A stretch of 16,476 nucleotides of DNA from the NCBI GenBank assembly GCA_001603415.1, contig LUYY01000040.1, positions 1-16,476 of the forward strand, in the 5' to 3' direction. Shown here piece after piece: positions 1 to 6,803 of the stretch. Position 1 is the stretch's first letter; each line of letters starts with the position of its first letter. A program made the position numbers and the translations under genes. The stretch comes from Bacteroidales bacterium Bact_07 (GTDB lineage Bacteria; Bacteroidota; Bacteroidia; Bacteroidales; Tenuifilaceae). A model generated the notes under the pieces. The model was given only the letters and a program-made list of their open reading frames with translations, was not told the origin of the DNA and did not search any database.

Positions 1-93
1 GATAAGGATAGCCTTTGCTTTTTTCGGAAAACACCAGGGCGGGATCATGAGCCGCAGGCGCCCGGATCACTTACTGAAAATTACGGTATTAAA
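1..93. other. Left-edge segment, no assignable gene
   Basis: The stretch is locally GC-rich around 36-66, unlike the AT-rich flanks. It contains a short possible stem, GGGCG at 37-41 with CGCCC at 59-63, and a direct GGATCA repeat at 42-47 and 64-69. Two plus-strand frames are open from the edge, to stops at 104-106 and 133-135, but neither tail resembles a family I know. GGATAGCCTTTGCTTTTTT at 6-24 looks like the 3' half of a terminator whose 5' half lies outside the window. It may be the end of an upstream transcription unit or a structured RNA. I cannot decide from this window. Confidence 0.3.
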
Positions 94-118
94 AGGCTAT
101 CCCTAATTCGGATAGCCT
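94..118 (+). terminator. Perfect 9-bp hairpin, probable terminator
   Basis: AGGCTATCC (94-102) and GGATAGCCT (110-118) form a perfect 9-bp stem with a 7-nt loop. It is preceded by AAAA and followed by the T-rich TATATTATT. It would end transcription entering from the left before the peptidase gene. The downstream U-tract is interrupted, so termination strength is uncertain. The 5' arm can pair equally well with a further copy of GGATAGCC at 6-13. Confidence 0.45.
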
Positions 119-208
119 ATATTATTGGTCATTAAAATATTAGTTTCAATTAAACTATTGCCATTCCAATAAATCAATATAGGTATTGAAACATAACCTT
201 TACTTATT

Positions 209-3001
209 ATGCAAAGCAAATTTTTATTAGCGTTTTTGATGCTGTCTACAAATCTATTTGCACAAAACAGCCCCAAAAGGCCGTTAAATCATAATATTTA
301 TGATGGATGGAACGATATTGCAAAACCAGCAATTTCAAATAATGGCAAATTGGTTAGCTATGAGGTTAACCCTCAAAAAGGCGATGGAATGCTATGGGTT
401 TACAACGATTATGATAAAAATACCTATCAGTTTCCAAGAGGTTACAATGCAAAATTCTCGCCCACAAGCAATTTTATAGTTTTTCAAATCAAACCACAAT
501 TTGAGTTTATCCGCAAGGCCAAATTAGCCAAAAAGAAAACTGAAGAAATGCCAAAGGATTCGCTCGTGGTTTTTGTTTTCGCAAATGCAAAAAAGCAACT
601 CTATCCTAACGTAAAATCGTTCAAGGTTCCTGAAGATGATGGAAACATTGTAGCAATTTTCACAGAGTTTGAAAAACCAAAGGTTGAAAATGACTCAACT
701 AAAAAAGAGCCCAACAAAAAAAGCCCTTCCAAAAAAGCAAATTCAATAGGTTCCTTAATATTGCTAAATCCTTTAAACGAGCAATCGCAAAAAGTTGATA
801 GCGTAAGCCAATACGCTGTTAGCAAAAATGGTCAATTTATTGCATACAGCAAAATGATTGGCGATTCAATAAAAACATCATTGCTTTACATTTTCAACAC
901 TCAAAATTTCAATGCTATTGAGATTTTTAAATCAATGGGTGAGATATCGCAAGTTAACTTTGATGATAAAGGTAGCCAATTGGCTTTTGTTTTCACCGGC
1001 GATACGGGAAAAGTTAAGGAATACTCACTATACTACTGGGACTCAAAGAACCAAAATCTTCAGCGTATAGTTGACAAATCATCAAAAGGCATGCCCACAG
1101 GATGGATGGTTAGTCAACATTTCGAGCCCAATTTTTCAGCCAGTGGTAAGAGGTTATTTTTTGGAACAAGCCCAATTCCTGTTAAAGAAGAAAAGGATAC
1201 GCTGCTCGAAGACGAAAAAACGATTCTGGATGTGTGGAGTTGGACCGATACACTTTTGCAAACCCAGCAAAAAGTTAGACTGAAAGATGCAGACAAAAAA
1301 TCGTATTTAGCAGTTTACCATATAAAGGAAAAAAGAATGGTACAACTTGCAAATGATTCAGTAGAAAGAGTTAGAGTTCTCCTAAAAGGGGATGCGCCCT
1401 TGGCGCTAGCAGCCTGCAATAAACCCTATTTGTACTCCATGACATGGGAGAGTCCCTTAAAATCGGACTATTACTTGGTTGACATCAATACAGGGAAATA
1501 TGAACTTTTGCTAAAGGGATTACCGTTCCAGCCCCAACTTTCACCATCGGGAAAATACCTTGCATATTACAACCCTGCCGATAGTTCATGGTACACATGG
1601 AGCAAGAAAGATGGTAAAACCCTAAGCCAAACCAAGGGTTTACCTGCTAACTTTTACGATGAACAAAACGACATACCTCAAATACCTGAGCCATACGGAA
1701 GCGCTGGTTGGGTAGAAAATGATAAATTCTTTTTGGTTTACGACATGTTTGATATATGGGCGCTAGATCCAACTGGCAAACTAAAACCCATAGGCATTAC
1801 AAACGGATATGGAAGAACTCTAAAAAACACCTACCGTATTATCAGAACAAACGATAACGATTACCTTGAATACAGCAACAATGAGCTGGTCGAAGTATTT
1901 AACAAAAGTACCAAGCAATCCGGTTTTGGGCTAATACGATTTGACCAACCTGGTGGAGTTGATCAGAAACTATTCACTAATCATAAGTATAGGTATGCAT
2001 CAAAAGCCAAAGACAGTAATACTCTAATTTGGCAAAGAGAATCGTTTACCGAATATCGTGATCTTTGGATTAGCGACATGGAATTTTCGAATGCAGCCAA
2101 AATTTCAAACGCCAACCCCAATATGCACGACTATAAGTGGGGTATAGTTAAGCTATACAAATGGATTGATTTCAACCGCGATTCAGTTGAAGGGTTAATA
2201 TATTTACCCGAAGATTTTGATCCAAACCGCAAATACCCCATGATGGTTTACTTTTACGAAACACATACCGATAATCTTCATAATTTTTACGATCCAAAAC
2301 CAAGCCGATCGGTAATATCACCCTCCATGTATGTTAGCAACGATTACATCGTATTCATGCCCGATATTAAGTATCGGATTGGTTATCCGGGACAAAGTGC
2401 CTATAACGCCGTTATAAGCGGTACCATGGCGATAATTAATGAAGGCTTTGTCGATAAAGATCGAATAGGAGTTCAAGGCCAAAGTTGGGGTGGATACCAG
2501 GTGGCTTACCTTATCACTCAAACCAACCTGTTTAAAGCAGCCTCGGCTGGGGCGCCTGTATCAAATATGACAAGTGCGTATGGAGGAATCCGCTGGGAAT
2601 CGGGAATGGCTCGTATGTTTCAGTATGAACACACCCAAAGCCGTATAGGTGGCACCCTTTGGGACAAGCCGTTGCTATTTATTGAAAACAGTCCCATATT
2701 TCACGTGCAAAAGGTGAATACACCATTACTAATAAGGCACGACGATGCCGATGGAGCCGTTCCTTGGTACCAAGGCATTGAACTTTTTCTTGCACTCCGT
2801 AGGCTTGGCAAACCGGCATGGCTTATTAACTACAACGACGACGACCATAACCTTACCCGTTACCCCAACAGGGTTGATTGGTCAATTCGCATGCAGCAAT
2901 TCTTTGACTATTACCTTAAAGATGCACCAATGCCTATGTGGATGAAAGGAATACCCCAAATCAAGAAAGGGAAATACATGGGTTATGAACTTTCAGAATA
3001 G
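209..3001 (+). CDS. Secreted S9 family (prolyl oligopeptidase) serine peptidase
   Basis: A 930-residue exported peptidase of the S9/prolyl-oligopeptidase clan, expected to cleave peptides in the periplasm or outside the cell. The N-terminus (MQSKFLLAFLMLSTNLFAQ) is a signal peptide with a likely cut after the Ala before Gln19. Residues ~30-640 are rich in repeated strand-type segments such as LSPSGKYLAYY, as in the beta-propeller that gates S9 enzymes. The C-terminal ~280 residues are the alpha/beta-hydrolase. Its nucleophile motif GQSWGGYQ places Ser759. DGAVPW gives the likely acid Asp848 and DDDHN gives His880, so the triad is complete. A Lys/Ser/Pro-rich, probably disordered insertion lies at ~155-178. 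The preceding 70 bp hold TTG (158-160) and TAGGTATTG (180-188), a weak promoter candidate. The gene is followed by an independent csp gene. Exact substrate specificity cannot be read from the sequence. Confidence 0.9.
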   Translation: MQSKFLLAFLMLSTNLFAQNSPKRPLNHNIYDGWNDIAKPAISNNGKLVSYEVNPQKGDGMLWVYNDYDKNTYQFPRGYNAKFSPTSNFIVFQIKPQFEFIRKAKLAKKKTEEMPKDSLVVFVFANAKKQLYPNVKSFKVPEDDGNIVAIFTEFEKPKVENDSTKKEPNKKSPSKKANSIGSLILLNPLNEQSQKVDSVSQYAVSKNGQFIAYSKMIGDSIKTSLLYIFNTQNFNAIEIFKSMGEISQVNFDDKGSQLAFVFTGDTGKVKEYSLYYWDSKNQNLQRIVDKSSKGMPTGWMVSQHFEPNFSASGKRLFFGTSPIPVKEEKDTLLEDEKTILDVWSWTDTLLQTQQKVRLKDADKKSYLAVYHIKEKRMVQLANDSVERVRVLLKGDAPLALAACNKPYLYSMTWESPLKSDYYLVDINTGKYELLLKGLPFQPQLSPSGKYLAYYNPADSSWYTWSKKDGKTLSQTKGLPANFYDEQNDIPQIPEPYGSAGWVENDKFFLVYDMFDIWALDPTGKLKPIGITNGYGRTLKNTYRIIRTNDNDYLEYSNNELVEVFNKSTKQSGFGLIRFDQPGGVDQKLFTNHKYRYASKAKDSNTLIWQRESFTEYRDLWISDMEFSNAAKISNANPNMHDYKWGIVKLYKWIDFNRDSVEGLIYLPEDFDPNRKYPMMVYFYETHTDNLHNFYDPKPSRSVISPSMYVSNDYIVFMPDIKYRIGYPGQSAYNAVISGTMAIINEGFVDKDRIGVQGQSWGGYQVAYLITQTNLFKAASAGAPVSNMTSAYGGIRWESGMARMFQYEHTQSRIGGTLWDKPLLFIENSPIFHVQKVNTPLLIRHDDADGAVPWYQGIELFLALRRLGKPAWLINYNDDDHNLTRYPNRVDWSIRMQQFFDYYLKDAPMPMWMKGIPQIKKGKYMGYELSE

Positions 3002-3130
3002 ACACTATTTTTTAATTTTTATTCACTTGATTATCAATTAGATAAATACTTTTATTTAAAATAAGTCTAAATTTATTTTGTATATCCAATTATTATGCCT
3101 TACTTGCACCCGAATTAAAAATCACAACAA

Positions 3131-3322
3131 ATGAACAAAGGAACAGTAAAATTCTTTAACGAATCAAAAGGATTTGGTTTTATTAAAGATGCAGAAACAA
3201 GTGAAGAGTATTTTGTACACGCCACTGGATTAAAAGATCAAATTTCAGAAAACGATGAGGTTACTTTCAACCTTGAACAAGGAAGAAAAGGACTAAATGC
3301 AGTAGATGTTAAATTGGCTTAA
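3131..3322 (+). CDS. Cold-shock domain protein (CspA family)
   Basis: A 63-residue single-domain OB-fold protein that binds single-stranded RNA or DNA. It is expected to act as an RNA chaperone that melts secondary structure. GTVKFFNESKGFGFI opens the protein, with RNP1 as KGFGFI (13-18) and RNP2 as YFVHAT (27-32). The aromatic at position 8 is Phe where many homologues have Trp. The start is fixed by family length. No Shine-Dalgarno is seen, and the upstream stretch is A-rich. Two weak promoter readings exist upstream: TAAATTTA at 3068-3075, or TTTG at 3077-3080 followed 20 bp later by TACTTGCA. The gene stands alone, with a strong terminator 20 bp after the stop. Whether it is cold-induced cannot be judged from sequence. 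Confidence 0.95.
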   Translation: MNKGTVKFFNESKGFGFIKDAETSEEYFVHATGLKDQISENDEVTFNLEQGRKGLNAVDVKLA

Positions 3323-3342
3323 GTTATCCTACATACTTGTTT

Positions 3343-3369
3343 AAATCCCGGTTATGCCGGGATTTTTTT
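3343..3369 (+). terminator. Intrinsic terminator after csp
   Basis: AAATCCCGG (3343-3351) pairs perfectly with CCGGGATTT (3357-3365) around the loop TTATG. The T-run continues to 3369. This is a textbook rho-independent terminator that isolates the cold-shock gene from the phosphoesterase. Confidence 0.92.
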
Positions 3370-3396
3370 GTTTATTAATCTTGAACCTTCTTAAGC

Positions 3397-3404
3397 TATC
3401 TTTG
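3397..3404 (+). promoter_or_regulatory. -7 promoter element for the metallophosphoesterase
   Basis: TATCTTTG matches the Bacteroidota primary-sigma -7 consensus TAnnTTTG exactly and lies 24 bp before the ATG. No good TTTG -33 element lies at the usual 19-21 bp spacing; the nearest TTG (3381-3383) is only 13 bp away. The call therefore rests on the -7 element and its position just after a terminator. Confidence 0.5.
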
Positions 3405-3427
3405 TTAACCGATAAAAATACTAAAGC

Positions 3428-4582
3428 ATGAAAATTCCCCCAATAGTCATTTTTCTATCGATAGTTCTTGGCATTTATACCCTTGTTAATTTATACCTAT
3501 TTTATCAAACCCGACCAGCGTTTGGTTTACCTTCTATTGGAACTGCATTGAAGTTCATATTCTGGTTTATTGTGCTATCATATCCTCTAGGCCGAACATT
3601 TGAGGCCTTTACTGGAGGCCAAATACCTACACTACATGTAAAACTAGGATCAATTTGGTTGGCATTCATGCTTTACCTAACACTACTTTTCCTTCTATTT
3701 CAATTAACCACAACGCTTGCAACCTGGTTGTTTAAAATTGATATAAAAAATTCACTTGAATTGCATCGTTTGGTAGTTGGAATAATCTACTCAGCTGCTT
3801 TAACAATAATTTTAACTGGCTTTTTAAACGCCATCAATCCGAAAGTTAACCATTTTGAAATTAGTACCACAAAGCCGCTACCTGACGGGAGTTTAACAAT
3901 TGTTATGGCCTCTGATATCCATTTAGGAACAATTATTGGCAAAAACGATTTAGCAAAACTTGTCGAGAAAATTAATTCTCAAAATCCAGATATAGTTTTA
4001 CTTGTGGGCGATATTTTTGATGAGGATATAGCACCTGTAGTAAACGGAAAAATGGGTGATCTGTTTGAACAAATAAAAGCAAAATATGGTGTTTATGCTG
4101 TAACCGGGAACCATGAATTTTTCAGCAATCATCAGGCAAAAATTGAATACTTGCAAAAACATGGGGTAAATGTACTTAACGACACCATCGTGTCAGTGGC
4201 AAACCTCAATATCGTAGGGCGTTACGACCGGCAAAGCAATTACGCACTGGGGCAAAACCGTAAAGCCTTGTCGGAATTAACCCAAAATTTGGACAAAAGT
4301 AGGTTTACGATTGTACTCGATCATCAGCCTTTCAACCTTAACGAATCCGTTGAGGCAGGAGCTGACTTGCAGCTTTCGGGACATACCCATCATGGCCAGA
4401 TGTGGCCTTTTAACTACATTACCCAAGCAGTTTACGAGGTAAGTATGGGATATAAGAAAAAAGGTGAAACTCACATCTACGTATCGCCCGGCTATGGCAC
4501 ATGGGGGCCAAGAGTTAGGCTTGGGAACCGACCAGAGATAGTGGTGATAAGGATAAAGGACAAAGAGCCTGTCCCGCATTAG
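3428..4582 (+). CDS. Membrane-anchored calcineurin-like metallophosphoesterase
   Basis: A 384-residue protein with about four N-terminal hydrophobic segments (~5-26, 39-56, 72-100, 114-136) followed by a metallophosphoesterase domain from ~150. The dinuclear-metal motifs are complete: SDIHLG (Asp163, His165), VGDIFD (Asp195), TGNHEF (Asn228, His229), DHQP (His299) and SGHTHHGQ (His319, His321). The layout resembles YaeI/YkuE-type membrane-associated phosphodiesterases, so a phospholipid or lipid-linked phosphate substrate is possible but not shown. The family normally ends soon after the strand that here reads EIVVIRIK. The last residues (DKEPVPH) are encoded in repeat-like DNA, and the stop codon sits in the loop region of a short palindrome. 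The gene stands alone, with a terminator before it and a long non-coding gap after it. Confidence 0.9.
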   Translation: MKIPPIVIFLSIVLGIYTLVNLYLFYQTRPAFGLPSIGTALKFIFWFIVLSYPLGRTFEAFTGGQIPTLHVKLGSIWLAFMLYLTLLFLLFQLTTTLATWLFKIDIKNSLELHRLVVGIIYSAALTIILTGFLNAINPKVNHFEISTTKPLPDGSLTIVMASDIHLGTIIGKNDLAKLVEKINSQNPDIVLLVGDIFDEDIAPVVNGKMGDLFEQIKAKYGVYAVTGNHEFFSNHQAKIEYLQKHGVNVLNDTIVSVANLNIVGRYDRQSNYALGQNRKALSELTQNLDKSRFTIVLDHQPFNLNESVEAGADLQLSGHTHHGQMWPFNYITQAVYEVSMGYKKKGETHIYVSPGYGTWGPRVRLGNRPEIVVIRIKDKEPVPH

Positions 4583-4587
4583 CGGGA
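4572..4587. repeat. Short palindrome overlapping the phosphoesterase stop
   Basis: TCCCGC (4572-4577) and GCGGGA (4582-4587) are perfect inverted arms around ATTA. The TAG stop is at 4580-4582. No T-run follows; the next bases are a purine-rich AAAGGATAAAAGATAAAGG. It is therefore a poor intrinsic terminator and more likely a repeat-type hairpin. Confidence 0.6.
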
Positions 4588-4635
4588 ATAAAGGATAAAA
4601 GATAAAGGTTAAGGTTTAAGGTTTGTGATAGATTC

Positions 4636-4736
4636 AGCCAAAGCATCCCTTTGTCATGCTGAGCTAGCCGAAGCATCTCTTTGCTCTTTTGCCCTTCTGT
4701 CGGGTCTTAGATCCTTTGCTACGCTCAGGATGACAA
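4636..4736. repeat. REP/MITE-like imperfect inverted repeat
   Basis: The left arm 4651-4678 starts TTGTCATGCTGAGC and the right arm 4709-4736 ends GCTCAGGATGACAA. The outer 14 bp match with one mismatch, and the inner halves match partly. In addition AGCCAAAGCATCCCTTTG (4636-4653) and AGCCGAAGCATCTCTTTG (4666-4683) form an 18-bp direct repeat with two mismatches, offset by 30 bp. From memory, GTCATGCTGAGC/GCTCAGGATGAC elements are common between genes in Bacteroidota. No transposase is present. Confidence 0.72.
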
Positions 4737-4790
4737 GTTAAGTTGATGGTTGAAAGTTGATTGTGCTGCAACAGGCTATAAAACCTTACA

Positions 4791-4830
4791 CAGTGAAACT
4801 TTCTGTTACCCTGTGTAACACTGTGGTTCT
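4791..4830. repeat. Degenerate 10-bp tandem repeat tract
   Basis: Four decamers in register, CAGTGAAACT, TTCTGTTACC, CTGTGTAACA and CTGTGGTTCT, look like diverged copies of a CTGTGTAAC-type unit. The tract also offers alternative pairings: TTACACAG (4786-4793) with CTGTGTAA (4811-4818), or CACAGTG (4789-4795) with CACTGTG (4819-4825). Confidence 0.5.
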
Positions 4831-5013
4831 GTTTATGCTTGTAGTAAGATTCATGAAATCAGAATGTTAACTTTATATCATATTGAGCATAACGTTCTGC
4901 CATAGATGGGTTTTTGGTAATTTAAAGATCCCTGTTAATAACTTATTCCTCTCAATTTCTGCAACTTATAGTATTTAACAATTCATGCACCGCTGTTGGT
5001 TTGAGTATTTTTC

Positions 5014-5021
5014 TATTTTTG
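5014..5021 (+). promoter_or_regulatory. -7 promoter element for dnaX
   Basis: TATTTTTG fits TAnnTTTG exactly and lies 20 bp before the dnaX ATG, implying a very short leader. TTG at 4996-4998 is 15 bp upstream, closer than the usual 19-21, so the -33 partner is doubtful. The local sequence is T-rich, which raises the chance of a random match. Confidence 0.42.
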
Positions 5022-5040
5022 TTCTTGAAATTTTGGCAGA

Positions 5041-6744
5041 ATGGAGAATTTTATTGTATCGGCCCGAAAGTATCGTCCGGCTACGTTTAAAAGCGTGGTT
5101 GGGCAAGCATCAATTACCACTACCCTTAAAAATGCCATTCAGCGCAAGCAATTGGCCCAAGCCTACTTGTTCTGCGGGCCACGTGGTGTAGGTAAAACAA
5201 CCTGTGCCCGTATTTTTGCCAAAACCATCAACTGCCAAAATCTCACCCCCGAGCTTGAAGCGTGCGATGTGTGCGAGAGCTGCAAATCGTTTAACACCAA
5301 TCGCTCATATAACATTCACGAGCTTGATGCCGCTTCAAACAACTCAGTTGAGGATATCCGAAAGCTGATAGAGCAAGTTCGTATCCCGCCACAAATTGGA
5401 AAATACAGCGTATATATTATCGATGAGGTTCACATGCTCTCACAAAGCGCATTTAATGCTTTCCTGAAAACGCTTGAGGAACCTCCAGCCCATGCCATTT
5501 TCATTATGGCTACAACCGAAAAACACAAAATCCTCCCTACCATTCTATCGCGTTGCCAGATATTCGATTTTAACCGAATCCGTGTTGAGGACACCGTAAA
5601 TTACCTTGAATACATTGCCAAATCTGAAGGGGTGGATTACGAGGTTGAAGCACTCAATATTATTGCCCAAAAGGCCGATGGGGCCATGCGCGATGCGCTT
5701 TCAATTTTTGACCAGGTAGTTAGCTTCAGCGAGAACCATATCACCTACCAAAAGGTAATTGAGAACCTAAATGTTCTCGATTATCAATACTATTTTCGGT
5801 TAACCGATAATTTTCTTAAAGGCGATTATGCCGACTCGTTGCAAATTTTCGACGAGTTACTATCCAAAGGTTTCGATGCACAACAGTTCATTACCGGGTT
5901 AAGCATGCACCTAAGGAATATTTTGGTATGTCACGATCCTAAAACCATTCCCTTACTTGAAGTAGGAGCCGCCATTGCTCAAAAGTATAAGGAAATGGCT
6001 TTGGCCTGTCCTCCTTCATTTTTAATTGAAGCCCTTCAGGTAACCAATCAGTTCGATGTGGCTTTCAGGCAAAGCCCTAACCAACGACTTCATGTTGAAC
6101 TGATGCTTATTAAGCTTTGCGGGCTTAATCAAAAAAAAAAATCTGACGACAGTCAAGTAGCGGATTCGGAAGACTTTGGGTATGATCAGTCCAAGCCCCC
6201 GATAACAAAATCCACAGCATCTGCCAAAACATCGCAAGCTCCAATAAAAAACCCTATTCGAACCACATCTATTAAAAGTGCCTTAAGCGGTACGTCACAG
6301 AAAGAGGTTCAGAAAACCGAAGAGCCAAAACCAGAAGTATCTCAGCAGAGCACTCAAACTATAGCTGACGATAAAGAGTTATCGTTGGAGGAAACGCTGC
6401 AGGCCTGGAATTATTTTGCTGAGCAAATTCAAAAAGATAAGCCTGCACATTATAGCTTAATGCAGGTTTATAAGCCTATTCTTAAAGAAAAAAACACTAT
6501 TGTTATTCGGTTTGAGGGGCAAATACAGGTTGAACTTTTTAGTGAGATCAAAAAAGACTTACTCACACACCTAAAAAAAAGCCTTGGAACATTAAATGTC
6601 GAAATTAGTGAAGAGGTAGTAGAAAGCATCGAAGACGCCGGAAAACCAAGACTTTACACCCCCGACGATAAGTTTCGTTTTATGGCCGAACGCAACCCTG
6701 CCCTACTCCGCTTGAAACAACAATTGAACCTTGATCTGGATTAA
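5041..6744 (+). CDS. dnaX: DNA polymerase III subunit gamma/tau
   Basis: The clamp-loader ATPase that loads the sliding clamp and, in its long form, couples polymerase and helicase. Of 567 residues, 1-~365 form the AAA+ module and collar. The Walker A motif is GPRGVGKTT (46-54, Lys52), the zinc cysteines are Cys65, 75, 78 and 81, Walker B is IIDEVHML (Asp128-Glu129), and the SRC arginine finger is Arg171. Residues ~370-450 are a Lys/Ser/Thr/Pro-rich linker. A C-terminal domain (~455-567) probably represents the tau-specific part. The ATG is chosen because MENFIVSARKYRPATF is the usual beginning in this phylum. Eleven consecutive A bases (6131-6141) encode part of QKKKS at 364-368, exactly at the core-linker boundary. 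A slip there would truncate the protein. The neighbouring ferritin has its own promoter, so the two genes need not be an operon. Confidence 0.97.
   Translation: MENFIVSARKYRPATFKSVVGQASITTTLKNAIQRKQLAQAYLFCGPRGVGKTTCARIFAKTINCQNLTPELEACDVCESCKSFNTNRSYNIHELDAASNNSVEDIRKLIEQVRIPPQIGKYSVYIIDEVHMLSQSAFNAFLKTLEEPPAHAIFIMATTEKHKILPTILSRCQIFDFNRIRVEDTVNYLEYIAKSEGVDYEVEALNIIAQKADGAMRDALSIFDQVVSFSENHITYQKVIENLNVLDYQYYFRLTDNFLKGDYADSLQIFDELLSKGFDAQQFITGLSMHLRNILVCHDPKTIPLLEVGAAIAQKYKEMALACPPSFLIEALQVTNQFDVAFRQSPNQRLHVELMLIKLCGLNQKKKSDDSQVADSEDFGYDQSKPPITKSTASAKTSQAPIKNPIRTTSIKSALSGTSQKEVQKTEEPKPEVSQQSTQTIADDKELSLEETLQAWNYFAEQIQKDKPAHYSLMQVYKPILKEKNTIVIRFEGQIQVELFSEIKKDLLTHLKKSLGTLNVEISEEVVESIEDAGKPRLYTPDDKFRFMAERNPALLRLKQQLNLDLD
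6131..6141 (+). promoter_or_regulatory. A11 slippage site candidate within dnaX
   Basis: An uninterrupted run of eleven A follows the C of a CAA codon (Gln364). In the normal frame it reads CAA AAA AAA AAA TCT. With one extra A the reading is CAA AAA AAA AAA ATC TGA, ending at 368 residues. With one A lost it ends at TAG after 372 residues. No strong downstream stem is apparent, which favours transcriptional over ribosomal slippage. Thermus thermophilus dnaX is known to use an A9 run this way, and E. coli dnaX uses a ribosomal frameshift on A AAA AAG. Function here is inferred. Confidence 0.6.
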
Positions 6745-6775
6745 TTGTTATTTAGGTAGCAATTAACTATATTTG
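6745..6775 (+). promoter_or_regulatory. Ferritin promoter
   Basis: TTG (6745-6747) is followed after exactly 20 bp by TATATTTG (6768-6775). This matches the Bacteroidota layout of -33 TTTG, 19-21 bp, then -7 TAnnTTTG. The -33 element begins on the base right after the dnaX stop codon. The ferritin ATG is 28 bp downstream. Confidence 0.72.
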
Positions 6776-6803
6776 AATTCAAAACCCTTAAAATGCTAAA
6801 ACT

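Larger units (their letters stand above)
4583..5040. other. 458-bp gene-free gap with repeat remnants before dnaX
   Basis: No credible coding sequence is present. Going rightwards the gap holds a purine-rich degenerate tract (~4588-4625, AAGGATAAAAG, AAGGTTAAGGTTTAAGG), a hairpin-type intergenic repeat with a partial direct duplication (4636-4736), a degenerate 10-bp periodic tract (4791-4830), and an AT-rich stretch leading to the dnaX promoter element. It reads as a landing site for small non-coding repeats. Confidence 0.7.

Noticed and set aside
1..135. Open plus-strand frames at the left edge (stops at 104-106 and 133-135) and a minus-strand GTG frame at 70-1
   Set aside because: Three frames are open at once over a short GC-rich piece, and none resembles a known protein tail. 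The frames overlap a perfect hairpin, so chance openness is likelier.
3058..3079. AT-only inverted repeat AAAATAA/TTATTTT after the peptidase gene
   Set aside because: No G-C pairs and no proper U-tract; expected by chance in such AT-rich DNA.
6573..6580. A8 run in the dnaX C-terminal domain as a second slippage site
   Set aside because: Shorter, interrupted by a following G, and located far into the tau domain, so a slip would not give a meaningful gamma form.
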